A DNA stretch of 33,073 nt from NCBI GenBank assembly GCA_040902535.1, contig JBBDXD010000028.1:53243-86315 (forward strand), written 5' to 3'. Positions 1 through 7,022 of this stretch are shown piece after piece. This DNA comes from Dehalococcoidia bacterium (GTDB lineage: Bacteria > Chloroflexota > Dehalococcoidia > DSTF01 > JACRBR01). The translations under genes were made by a program, and so were the position numbers. Position 1 is the stretch's first letter. Every line of letters starts with the position of its first letter. The notes beneath the pieces were generated by a model. It searched no databases and was not told where the DNA came from. It worked only from the letters and a program-made list of their open reading frames with translations.

Positions 1-55
1 GAAAGCCCGCGCTCGTATGTAGCACCCCTGCGCCTCTGCGGTGAACCGCTCTTAC
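1..55 (-). repeat. Composite repeat, copy A (cut by window edge)
   Basis: This 55-base segment is identical to 253-307. On the minus strand it reads GTAAGAGCGGTTCACCGCAG..., through CGCAGAGGCG, into one half of the GCGCGGGC/GCCCGCGC palindrome, which runs off the window start. It is the same composite (arm plus palindrome) as the copies at 79-151, 244-307 and 32058-32121. Confidence 0.85.
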
Positions 56-78
56 CGTCGTCGGTCTTCGGAGCGACG

Positions 79-151
79 GAACCGCCGAGACGCAGAGGCG
101 CAGAGGCGCAGAGATTTGTGTATTTCATGAGCGCGGGCTTTCAGCCCGCGC
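79..151 (+). repeat. Composite repeat, copy B: GAACCGC arm plus palindrome
   Basis: The arm begins GAACCGCCGAGACGC at 79 and contains three GCAGAGGCG-like units up to about 115. A 21-base near-perfect palindrome (GCGCGGGC, 5-base centre, GCCCGCGC) follows at 131-151. It faces copy C across about 92 unique bases, so B and C form an arm-palindrome...palindrome-arm inverted pair, an organisation like REP doublets (REPINs). No RAYT transposase gene is visible in the window. Confidence 0.8.
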
Positions 152-243
152 TTGTTTCGGTTCATGAAGTGTCATCGTCCGTCGAGGGATGCACGCCGAC
201 GCCGCGCACTTTCCGAACATCACGGACGAGCGGTCGCATTGCC

Positions 244-307
244 GCGCGGGCTGAAAGCCCGCGCTCGTATGTAGCACCCCTGCGCCTCTGCGGTGAACCG
301 CTCTTAC
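244..307 (-). repeat. Composite repeat, copy C, ending on a gene's stop codon
   Basis: The palindrome is at 244-264 and the arm runs to 307. Bases 253-307 equal 1-55 exactly. The outer end of the arm on the minus strand (GTAAGAGCGG) supplies the TAA stop codon, 304-306, of the zinc-ribbon gene. The repeat therefore abuts or has inserted at the 3' end of that coding sequence. Confidence 0.85.
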
Positions 308-516
308 GACCCCGCGAGGAAGTCCACGACGTTGCCCGCCATGCCCGTCGTGCGTCTGTACAGCTCCGTGTAGCCGCACCCGCGGCAGCTCACCGCGACG
401 AACTTGCGGTGCTGTAAGTTGAGCAATCGCGAGAGGAAGCCGCCGGCCGTCGCGATCTCGCCGCGCTCGCAGCCGCTGTAGCCGCACTTCGCGCAGCTGA
501 ACCGCTCCACCTGCAC
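304..516 (-). CDS. Small zinc-ribbon protein (DUF2082 / zinc_ribbon_13-like)
   Basis: This 70-residue protein has two CxxC knuckles, C8/C11 and C44/C47. Between them lies GEIATAGGFLSRLLNLQHRKF, and after them CGYTELY and NVVDFL. That pattern matches the family of short 'nucleic-acid-binding Zn-ribbon' proteins; the actual ligand and role are unknown. The start is GTG at 516, because the frame is closed upstream by TAG at 538-540 and there is no other start codon between. That TAG is also the stop of the preceding gene, so the two genes lie head to tail in one frame, 21 bases apart, probably as one transcript. The stop codon lies inside repeat copy C. The family assignment is from motif memory, not a search. 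Confidence 0.75.
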   Translation of the reverse strand: MQVERFSCAKCGYSGCERGEIATAGGFLSRLLNLQHRKFVAVSCRGCGYTELYRRTTGMAGNVVDFLAGS

Positions 517-537
517 GACGCGCCCGTCTTCGATGCG

Positions 538-1056
538 CTACAGCGGTTCGTCCTGCGGCAGCACGAGCGACGGCGGCGGCGGGGCGGGCGGCTCCGCACC
601 GGTAGCATCGCAGATGGCGGCGATGAGCGCGCTCGTCGGCGGGTAGTCCGCCAGGTTGCTCGCGTGCCGCGCGTATGTCACCAGCCCGTCCGTCGCCACG
701 ACGAACGTCGCCGAAGACGACGGTCGCACACCGAACGCCTCGTACGCGCGCCGCCCCGGATCGCTGAGCAGCGGATACGGCAGCAGCCAGTGATGCCGGA
801 ATCGCAGCGACTGCTCCGGCGCGCTCGCGACGATCGCCGCGATATCGGCGTCGACCTTCGCGAAGGCCTCATCGGCGTCGCGGAGCTGGGCTGCGTTATC
901 GCCGGTGAACGGATTGGCAAGGTCGCCGAGGAACACGAGCACGAGCGGCCGTTTTGCCCACAAGGACGAGAGTTGTACTTCCGCGCCGTCGTCGCGCTGG
1001 AGCGTGAAGTCCGGCGCCGGGAAGCTGGAGTCAGCGATGTGCGGCTGCGTGGTCAT
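538..1056 (-). CDS. AhpC/TSA-type peroxiredoxin-like protein lacking catalytic cysteines
   Basis: A 172-residue thioredoxin-fold protein. The N-terminus PAPDFTLQRDDGAEVQLSSL and the strand LVLVFLGD are typical of the AhpC/TSA peroxiredoxin superfamily, as is the later FGVRPSSSATFVVATDGLV. Where relatives carry CPFC or a peroxidatic cysteine, this protein has N48-P49-F50-T51. The only cysteine lies near residue 150, far from the active site. A thiol peroxidase mechanism is therefore unlikely, and a binding or structural role is possible. The ATG at 1056 is preceded by a GAGGGGGG ribosome site, so the longer frame to 1179 is not used. It ends in a Pro-rich tail, and the zinc-ribbon gene follows at once. 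Confidence 0.8.
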   Translation of the reverse strand: MTTQPHIADSSFPAPDFTLQRDDGAEVQLSSLWAKRPLVLVFLGDLANPFTGDNAAQLRDADEAFAKVDADIAAIVASAPEQSLRFRHHWLLPYPLLSDPGRRAYEAFGVRPSSSATFVVATDGLVTYARHASNLADYPPTSALIAAICDATGAEPPAPPPPSLVLPQDEPL

Positions 1057-1145
1057 AGTCCGTCCCCCCTCGAAGGCGGTTAGAAGCCCACTAGATGATC
1101 GACCGCGGCAAATGCCACTTAGCAGCGGTCGTCCCCTGGTTCCAG

Positions 1146-1180
1146 ATCCCGCTTCCCGCATCCCGCCTCGCGCTTCCAAC
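1146..1180. repeat. Heptad array 1 (atcccgc/ttcccgc)
   Basis: Five consecutive 7-base units: atcccgc, ttcccgc, atcccgc, ctcgcgc, ttccaac. They sit between the peroxiredoxin-like gene and the 3' end of the cohesin-domain gene. The units resemble those at 32144-32192 and the complement of those at 32007-32048. Confidence 0.8.
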
Positions 1181-1183
1181 GCG

Positions 1184-2203
1184 TCAACGGCGGGGCAGCC
1201 GGCGGTGGTCCCTACGACGCGCTTCCCAGCGGTCCATCAACACCACCTCGCGATCGCCGTAGTGCACGGCGAACGTGAAGAACCATCCGGCAGCCGCGAG
1301 CATCAGCGCGCCGCCGAAGAACGACCAGCGCCACCACTGGATCGACGAGTCGTCGTTGCCGGCGTCCGGCAGTCCGTTCGCGCGGTCCGTCTGACTGGGG
1401 TCGACGCCGCCGCGCGCCGTCGGAGCGTTCGAGTTGGAGATCACCGTGATGCGCGGCGTCGATGTCGGCTCGATCTCGCTCGCGGGAGGATTGCCGGGCG
1501 TGGGGGTAAACGTCGCGGTGCGGGTCGCTGTCGGTGTGCGCGTGGCCGTCGCGGATCCAGCAGACGTCGGCGTCGATGCGGCCGCGTTGGTGGCGCCGGG
1601 CGTATTTGTCGCCGCGGGCGTGTCAGACGGCGCCGGCGTCTGCGTCGGTGTCGGCGCGATGCTGCCGACGACGAGGATCGCAGCCGAACCGCTCGCCGTC
1701 GCGGTCGCGCCGTTTGCGTCGGTGATGGTGCGCACGCTCCACGCAAGGTTCGCGTTTCCGTTCGCGACGGCGCTGAACTGCACGGTCGCGACGGTGCCGG
1801 TGCCGCTCACTTCGTCGTTCCCGTCGAGCGCGTACTGGTAGTTAATGATGCCCGCGCTGACGATGTTCTGCAGCACGTTGCCGACGCTATCGTCGCCGGG
1901 GAAGGGCCCCGGCAGCACCTGCACGCCCGCCGCGCCGGCGTCCGCATCGACGACCTGTACGACGCTCGCGTTGTAGGTGACGCCGAGGTGCACCTCGTGA
2001 ATATCGAGCCCGCCGAGGTCGAGGGTCAGCGTGACCGTATCGCCGACGTCGAGCGAGGTGTTGGCCGGGTTCATGCTGACGCTGCCCGCAGGCGCGGCGT
2101 GGACGCCGGCGGCGAAGGTCAGCGCGAAGGCGACAGCGCAGAGCGCCGCTCCGGCGAACGGAAGGCGCGCGAGACCGCGACCGCGTACACGGCGTCCCTG
2201 CAT
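1184..2203 (-). CDS. Surface-anchored cohesin-domain protein with Pro/Thr stalk
   Basis: A 339-residue exported protein. An Arg-rich N-terminus and a hydrophobic stretch (about residues 13-35, ending AHA/AP) form a signal peptide. A cohesin-like beta domain follows, about 38-180: SVSMNPANTSLDVGDTVTL, HEVHLGVTYNASVVQV, GTVATVQFSAV. Next come about 90 residues rich in Pro, Thr and Ser (TPTQTPAPSDTP..., TATRTPTATRT), then one C-terminal membrane helix (WWRWSFFGGALMLAAAGWFFTFAV) and a basic cytoplasmic tail. ATG 2203 has GAGGAGC just upstream. It is likely a cell-surface binding protein; the partner is unknown. Divergently transcribed GT39 glycosyltransferases next door could glycosylate the Thr-rich stalk (inference). 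Confidence 0.85.
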   Translation of the reverse strand: MQGRRVRGRGLARLPFAGAALCAVAFALTFAAGVHAAPAGSVSMNPANTSLDVGDTVTLTLDLGGLDIHEVHLGVTYNASVVQVVDADAGAAGVQVLPGPFPGDDSVGNVLQNIVSAGIINYQYALDGNDEVSGTGTVATVQFSAVANGNANLAWSVRTITDANGATATASGSAAILVVGSIAPTPTQTPAPSDTPAATNTPGATNAAASTPTSAGSATATRTPTATRTATFTPTPGNPPASEIEPTSTPRITVISNSNAPTARGGVDPSQTDRANGLPDAGNDDSSIQWWRWSFFGGALMLAAAGWFFTFAVHYGDREVVLMDRWEARRRDHRRLPRR

Positions 2204-2312
2204 GGTGCTCCTCGATGGGGTATCGGAAGCTGAGCACGGGGCGCGCAAGGTGTTGGCACCCGCGCGGCGGTGGGTGCGCCGGCCCGGTGCGCGCCGCGTC
2301 TGACCGTTGGGT

Positions 2313-2318
2313 TATGAT
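2313..2318 (+). promoter_or_regulatory. Candidate -10 box (TATGAT) for a leaderless transcript
   Basis: TATGAT ends 8 bases before the ATG at 2327, and no Shine-Dalgarno sequence intervenes. Transcription would begin at or next to the start codon. No clear -35 hexamer is seen. Confidence 0.35.
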
Positions 2319-2326
2319 GCGCCTCG

Positions 2327-3991
2327 ATGAGCGCCCAACAGACCATCGAGGCGGCCCCGGCGCGGACGCGTGTCGCGAACCGCACGCTGCCCGCGTGGCT
2401 CACCAGCGCCTGGGCCATCGACCTGGCGTTCGTAACGGCGATCGCCGTCGTCGCGCTGGTCGTGCGCACCTACGACCTGGCGAACTACCCCTACGGGATC
2501 CACGGCGACGAGGCCTCGACGGGGCTGGACGGGCGGAAGATCCTCGATGGCGTCGACCTGTGGCCGTATACGGCGGCAGCGCTCGGGCAGCCCTCCGGGC
2601 CGATGTACTGGACGACGCCCTTCGTCGCCGTCATGGGCTCCACGATCGCAGCCGTGCGGTTGCCGATGGCGCTGCTGGGCGTGGGGACGGTCGTGCTCGG
2701 CTTCTTCGCGCTGCGCGAACTCTTCGACCGGCCGACGGCGTACATCGGCGCGGTGCTCATCGCGTTCTCCTCGTGGCTGATCTTCTACAACCGCACCGGC
2801 TACACCGCTTCCGCGATGCCATTCACGGAGTTCGCGTCGCTGCTCGCGGTGGCATTGGCGCTGAAGCATCGCTGGTGGCCATGGTCCGTGGCGGCGGGGT
2901 TCGTCGTGGGCGCCGGGATCTACGGCTACTACTCCTATCCCCTGTTCGCGCTCGGGCTCGGCGTTTTCGTGCTCGTGCACTGGGCGATCGAGCGGCCGCG
3001 GCCGGCGATCGTCCACGCGCGCAACGTGCTGGTGATGGGACTGATGGCGCTGCTCACCATCCAGTCCATGTGGCCGTACATCACGTCGGACGCCGTCGGC
3101 TATCAGCACGACCGAATCGTCTTCGCGGTGAGCAATACGCCTGAATACAAGGCCGCCGACGAGGCGGGCGATACCGGCGCGAAAGTCGACCTGTACTGGG
3201 AAAACGCCACGAACCTGTCGCGCACGCTCCTCACCGAGGGCATTCCCGACGCGTCGGACGGCTCGGGCACGACGGCGGCGCTCGACACGGTGACCGTCGT
3301 GATCGCGGGTGCCGGGCTGGGCGTCTGCGTGCTGCTGGCGATCAGGCGGCGGCGCGCGGCGTACCTGCTGCCGCTGATCATCATGCCGTTCGTGCTGTTC
3401 GGGCCGCTCTGGAGCCAGGGCGGCTACCATCGACGCTCGTTGGGGCTGCTGCCGTTCATCTTGATGGCGGCGGCTGTGCTGTTGGGCTACGTCTGGCAGT
3501 CGCTCGCGGAGCAGCGTCCTTCGCAGCGCGGCATCCTCACCGCGCTCGTGATCACGCTGCTGGCCGGTTACGGCGCCATCAACGTCGAACGCTACTTCGA
3601 TGCACCGCGCGACCAGCCGGTGTCGCGGTTCGTCTACAGTCCCGAACTCACGCACGCGGCGAACTTCATCAAGGACGAGCCAGACGACGCCAAGATCTAC
3701 TTCGCGTCGGAGCGCTGGAGCATCAACTACGAGACGGTGCAGTACCTGGTGCCCGACAAGTCCTCCGCGGACGGCGACCTCGAGGACCGATCCGAGCAGT
3801 TCGCCCGGGAAGGCACGCGGGCGGGCTTCGAGGACCTCGACCGATCGCGGACGGCTGTCATCGTGCTCGTCGGCTCGTACCGCGAGCAGGCGAATGCACT
3901 CGCCGCGCGCTATCCCGAAGCCGAGGTGCTCGACGGACCGCTGGCGGACGGCCAGCCTTCGTTCGTCGCCTTGCGATTGCCCCCGCAGTAG
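2327..3991 (+). CDS. GT39-type (PMT/ArnT-like) membrane glycosyltransferase, copy 1
   Basis: A polytopic membrane protein of 554 residues. After a first helix (about 31-47) comes the loop YGIHGDEASTGLDGRKIL with acidic pair D61-E62. This is the conserved catalytic-site position of GT-C family 39 enzymes, which transfer sugars from polyprenyl-phosphate donors on the outer membrane face. About ten further hydrophobic segments follow, then a soluble C-terminal part from about residue 420 (FVYSPELTHAANFIKDEPDDAKIYFASERWSINYE). The next gene is a clear paralogue with the same motifs, 16 bases downstream, so they are co-transcribed. The acceptor is unknown; protein O-glycosylation or a lipid-linked glycan are both possible. 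No ribosome-binding site is visible. Confidence 0.85.
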   Translation: MSAQQTIEAAPARTRVANRTLPAWLTSAWAIDLAFVTAIAVVALVVRTYDLANYPYGIHGDEASTGLDGRKILDGVDLWPYTAAALGQPSGPMYWTTPFVAVMGSTIAAVRLPMALLGVGTVVLGFFALRELFDRPTAYIGAVLIAFSSWLIFYNRTGYTASAMPFTEFASLLAVALALKHRWWPWSVAAGFVVGAGIYGYYSYPLFALGLGVFVLVHWAIERPRPAIVHARNVLVMGLMALLTIQSMWPYITSDAVGYQHDRIVFAVSNTPEYKAADEAGDTGAKVDLYWENATNLSRTLLTEGIPDASDGSGTTAALDTVTVVIAGAGLGVCVLLAIRRRRAAYLLPLIIMPFVLFGPLWSQGGYHRRSLGLLPFILMAAAVLLGYVWQSLAEQRPSQRGILTALVITLLAGYGAINVERYFDAPRDQPVSRFVYSPELTHAANFIKDEPDDAKIYFASERWSINYETVQYLVPDKSSADGDLEDRSEQFAREGTRAGFEDLDRSRTAVIVLVGSYREQANALAARYPEAEVLDGPLADGQPSFVALRLPPQ

Positions 3992-4007
3992 CAGAAGCTG
4001 ATCCGCG

Positions 4008-5684
4008 ATGGCATCTCGTGACGAAGCGGCGGAGGTCGCGGACAGCGGCCCGCATGCCGCGCCTGTCAGCGCCGCTCCAGCGAACGCCGCCGCAACGACC
4101 GGCCTGATCGCGCGCACCGGGCTGACGACGTTCGACATCGTTACGATCGTCACGCTGACCGCGTTCACGGCGGCGATGCGGCTATGGCGCCTGGACAGCG
4201 TGCCGCTGGGGCTGCACGGCGACGAGGCGTGGACCGGCCTCGACGCGCGCCGCATCCTCGACGAAGGCTGGATCGGCGTCTACGTGGACAGCGCGCTCGG
4301 CCAGCCGACGGGGCCGATCTACTTCGCCGCGCTGCTCTTCACGTTCCTGCCCGAAACGACGTTCACCGTCCGCTTCTCGATGGCGCTGCTCGGCATCGCG
4401 ACGATCCCGCTCGCGTACCTGGCGTTCTCGCGAATGTTCAACCGCACGGTGGGCGTCTTCGGCGCTGTGATCCTCGCGGTGATGACCTGGCACCTGCACC
4501 TGGGCCGGACCGGCTTCATGGTGATCTCGTGGCCCTTCATGGAAGTCGCCGTACTGCTGGCGCTGTGGCTCGCGTTCAAGCATCGCCGCCCGGAGCTGTT
4601 CGTCTTGGCCGGCTCGCTCACGGGCCTGGGCGTGTATACGTACAACGCGTACCTGCTGTTCGTGCCGGTTGCCTTCGTGCCCGTCGCATGGATGCTGTTC
4701 GAGCAGAGAAATCGCACGGACAGGCTGCGGGCGTTGTATCTCGCGTTCGCGTTCGCGGCGGTGGCGCTCTTGTTCGCCTTGCCATTGCTGCGCTTCATGC
4801 AGGAGGACAGCGAACTCTACGAACGGCATCAACGAGTCGTCGGCGTCACCCACTCCGAGGGATGGGACGACGGAAGTCTCGCCGACAAGGCCGACGTGCT
4901 GTGGGACCGCGCACGCGAGTGGCACAACGGACTGATCCTCGGCGACCGCCCCGATCAGGGCGATGGCATGGCCGAGTTCGGACTGCCGCCCGTCGAGCCG
5001 GTGATCTACTTCCTCGCGCTCGCCGGTCTCGGAATCGCGATCTGGAACATACGACGCAAGGAGTACGCCGTCTGCGTCGCGGCCGTGCTCATCTTGCCGT
5101 GGGGCGCGTTGCTCACGGTCAACGATGGCCTCTTTCGCCGGACGCTCGGCCTTGCGCCCTTCCTCGCGCTGCTGGCAGCGATTCCGCTGGCGATGCTGTG
5201 GGACGTCCTGCGCGAGCGGCGCCGCGACGTGATCGGCGTCGCCGGCATGGCGCTGGTCGCCGCCGTGCCGGCGTATGCCGGCGCGCAGGCGACGTACGAC
5301 TACTTCGGACCGGCGCAGGACACGTTCACGATGCGCGTCGTCTATCCCTATCAGCTCGAAGCTGCGACCGAGGTGATGGATGACTTGCCTCGCGACACCT
5401 ACATCTACTTCTACAGCGACCGCTGGCGCCTGACCTATGAGACGGTGCGCTTCCTCGCGCCTGACGTCGTGGGCGAAGACCGCTCGCGCGAGTACGGTTC
5501 CGCCGCCGATATGCCGGACAGCGAAGTGCGGTACGACATCGACCGCGAGGGTCGCGTGGCGTTCGTGGTGATGGGCGACTACCTGAGGGATATGGATCGG
5601 ATCATGCGAACGCACCGCGGCGGCCGGCTGATCGAGTCCACGCGCGATGATGAAGTGCTATTCCGCGCGTATGTGCTGGAGTAG
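4008..5684 (+). CDS. GT39-type membrane glycosyltransferase, copy 2 (tandem paralogue)
   Basis: A 558-residue paralogue of the preceding gene. The first-loop motif LGLHGDEAWTGLDARRILDEG places D72-E73 as in copy 1. The shared architecture includes LGQPTGPIYF, the RFSMALLGIATIPLAYL helix, a central multi-helix core, and a C-terminal soluble module with VYPYQLEAATEVMDDLPRDTYIYFYSDRWRLTYETVRFLAPD. That module is alignable to copy 1's SERWSINYETVQYLVPD. An N-terminal Ala-rich cytoplasmic segment (1-40) differs from copy 1. The pair probably arose by local duplication and then diverged. Donor and acceptor specificity cannot be read from the sequence. Translation may be coupled to copy 1, since the gap is only 16 bases and the ribosome site is weak. 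Confidence 0.85.
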   Translation: MASRDEAAEVADSGPHAAPVSAAPANAAATTGLIARTGLTTFDIVTIVTLTAFTAAMRLWRLDSVPLGLHGDEAWTGLDARRILDEGWIGVYVDSALGQPTGPIYFAALLFTFLPETTFTVRFSMALLGIATIPLAYLAFSRMFNRTVGVFGAVILAVMTWHLHLGRTGFMVISWPFMEVAVLLALWLAFKHRRPELFVLAGSLTGLGVYTYNAYLLFVPVAFVPVAWMLFEQRNRTDRLRALYLAFAFAAVALLFALPLLRFMQEDSELYERHQRVVGVTHSEGWDDGSLADKADVLWDRAREWHNGLILGDRPDQGDGMAEFGLPPVEPVIYFLALAGLGIAIWNIRRKEYAVCVAAVLILPWGALLTVNDGLFRRTLGLAPFLALLAAIPLAMLWDVLRERRRDVIGVAGMALVAAVPAYAGAQATYDYFGPAQDTFTMRVVYPYQLEAATEVMDDLPRDTYIYFYSDRWRLTYETVRFLAPDVVGEDRSREYGSAADMPDSEVRYDIDREGRVAFVVMGDYLRDMDRIMRTHRGGRLIESTRDDEVLFRAYVLE

Positions 5685-5689
5685 GTGCT

Positions 5690-5717
5690 CAGCGGTCAGC
5701 CGTCAGCCGTCAGCCGT
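5690..5717. repeat. Heptad array 2 (cagccgt x4)
   Basis: One cagcggt followed by three perfect cagccgt units, directly after the stop codon of the second glycosyltransferase. The 204-base gap to the next gene also holds the 26-base repeat at 5801-5826; nothing else was recognised there. Confidence 0.85.
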
Positions 5718-5800
5718 GGGGGGAGTGGATCGTCAGTCGTCGATGGGCGGGCGTTGGCGTGCCGACGACGAGCTGCGCGATGTGTCACTGCTCGTGACCA

Positions 5801-5826
5801 GATCCTTCGCTTCGCTCAGGATGACG
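5801..5826 (-). repeat. Interspersed 26-base repeat, copy 1
   Basis: On the minus strand this reads CGTCATCCTGAGCG-AAGCGAAGGATC. A near-identical copy with one length difference lies at 24849-24875 on the plus strand. Both copies are intergenic. Confidence 0.7.
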
Positions 5827-5888
5827 TCTGTTCGTCGCGATGGCTGGCGTGACGTCGTACGTGGCTTCGTCCGCACGGAGCTGCGCCC

Positions 5889-6374
5889 CTATGTTGACGA
5901 GGCTCGCAGTTGCTGCAGGTGCTCGCGATCGTGGCGTTCTTCCTGCACGAGGCGCAGGAAGTCGCCGAGCGTCATCGGCGACCCGCCGCGGACGTCGCGG
6001 TCGGTGTCGCTGAGCTGCGAGAACAGATACTGCGTCTCTTCCTGGCGTTCTTCGATCTCGGCGATCACGCGGTCGATCGGCCACGCGCGCCGTTCTTCGA
6101 CTCCGCGCGCGTTCGCGTCGTCGGTATCGATGCCGAACGTTTCCGGGCCAAGCGGCTTACGGGAGATGGTGGCGCGCAACACGATCTGCAAGAGCTGATC
6201 GTTGCCGCCGCCGACGTGCGCCAGGATGTCGCGGTTTCTCCAGCCCTCGGCGACGCTCGCGCGGTCCCAGAACTCAAGCGGCTGTGCGCGCGCGAACTCC
6301 AACAGCGCGCGATTGTCCTGCGCGAGCGTGCGCGCGATCGGCGCCACCCATTCCACGTACGAACGGTCACTCAT
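5889..6374 (-). CDS. DinB-fold / maleylpyruvate-isomerase-like protein
   Basis: A 161-residue predicted four-helix-bundle protein. The order of features fits the DinB/MDMPI metal-binding fold. Near the N-terminus is an amphipathic helix, then DRASVAEGWRNRDILAHVGGGNDQ with H53. The last helix has H148-x3-H152 in EERHDREHLQQL. The three histidines would bind a divalent metal. Family members include thiol-dependent S-transferases and many proteins of unknown substrate; no substrate can be assigned here. It starts 33 bases after the stop of the c-di-AMP receptor gene, so the two are probably co-transcribed. Confidence 0.75.
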   Translation of the reverse strand: MSDRSYVEWVAPIARTLAQDNRALLEFARAQPLEFWDRASVAEGWRNRDILAHVGGGNDQLLQIVLRATISRKPLGPETFGIDTDDANARGVEERRAWPIDRVIAEIEERQEETQYLFSQLSDTDRDVRGGSPMTLGDFLRLVQEERHDREHLQQLRASST

Positions 6375-6407
6375 GATCCACAGGGCTAGCTGGTCACTGA
6401 CGGCTGC

Positions 6408-6770
6408 TCACGTCTTCTCGAAACGCTCCACGTCGAGCACAAACAGGATGGCGCCGCCGACGCGCACCTCGATCGGTTCCTGCAATACGGAGCCTTCGCC
6501 GAAGAACGGTAGCGTCTGCACGGGCACGTACTCGGTGCGGGCGTAGCACTCCAGGCGGACCATGGCGACGATCTGGTCAACCTCTGCGGCCTCGACGCCA
6601 GAGAGAATCGTGGCGTTGCCCTTGCGGAGGAAGCCGCCGGTGCTGCTGATCTTGGTGGCCGGGTAACCCTGTTCGACGAGCTTCTTGGTGAGGCGTTCGG
6701 CGTCGGAGTCGGACGCGATGATGACGACGAGCTTGAGCTGGCCGTTCTGGCCATTTTGTCCGTTCTCCAA
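6408..6770 (-). CDS. Cyclic-di-AMP receptor, PII-like (PstA/DarA/CdAMP_rec family)
   Basis: A 120-residue protein matching the trimeric PII-like c-di-AMP receptors. Strand [33 protein letters not shown] leads to the signature TGGFLRKGN (44-52). [14 protein letters not shown] follows, and the closing strand is [21 protein letters not shown]. In this family the TGGFLR loop and the GGA strand line the nucleotide pocket. The start is uncertain. TTG 6770 sits three bases after a strong GGGAGGTG, while GTG 6794 lacks a ribosome site. The residues before LKLVV are an unusual NGQNGQNGQ run. The protein implies c-di-AMP signalling, which normally controls potassium, osmolyte or wall homeostasis. The DinB-fold gene follows in the same direction. 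Confidence 0.85.
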   Translation of the reverse strand: MENGQNGQNGQLKLVVIIASDSDAERLTKKLVEQGYPATKISSTGGFLRKGNATILSGVEAAEVDQIVAMVRLECYARTEYVPVQTLPFFGEGSVLQEPIEVRVGGAILFVLDVERFEKT

Positions 6771-6830
6771 GACACCTCCCGTTGCGCCCGCCACATGGAT
6801 CGTAGTGCCGCGGGATCGAGGCTGTCAATT

Positions 6831-6872
6831 GACGGTCGTCAGTCGGCGGTCGTCGGTGGTCGGGGGTGGTTG
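6831..6872. repeat. Heptad array 3 (degenerate gtcggtc-type)
   Basis: Six degenerate 7-base units: gacggtc, gtcagtc, ggcggtc, gtcggtg, gtcgggg, gtggttg. They lie in the divergent gap between the c-di-AMP receptor gene and glyS. Confidence 0.6.
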
Positions 6873-6920
6873 GTTCAACGGCGTGAAGGGGGACGTCTTC
6901 AACATCCAAGCTTGAACCCG

Positions 6921-6936
6921 CTTGTCGTGAGACAAG
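6921..6936. promoter_or_regulatory. Perfect inverted repeat upstream of glyS
   Basis: CTTGTC-GTGA-GACAAG is a perfect 6-bp inverted repeat about 90 bases upstream of the glyS start. It could be an operator or a short RNA hairpin. No T-box features are evident around it. Confidence 0.3.
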
Positions 6937-7022
6937 TGCAGTGTGACGACGCACGATCAACCTGTTATGTCCGCACCCGAGCCTGTAGTCTGTCCCTCAC
7001 AACGCTGGAGGTGGATACAACC

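Noticed and set aside
317-324. GlyRS motif 3 variant GVGR (protein residues 317-324) as an inactivating change
   Set aside because: The arginine is kept and the rest of the enzyme is intact; without an alignment the G for D difference is not convincing.
905-2233. A 442-codon plus-strand open frame
   Set aside because: Antisense to the cohesin-domain gene, with a long low-complexity Arg run; the minus-strand product has a clear domain order.
2312-4255. A 647-codon minus-strand open frame
   Set aside because: It is antisense to the first GT39 gene, has Arg/His/Asp-rich composition typical of GC-rich shadow frames, and no recognisable domain.
6795-7022. T-box riboswitch before glyS
   Set aside because: No specifier loop or T-box sequence can be seen, and no terminator hairpin precedes the start.
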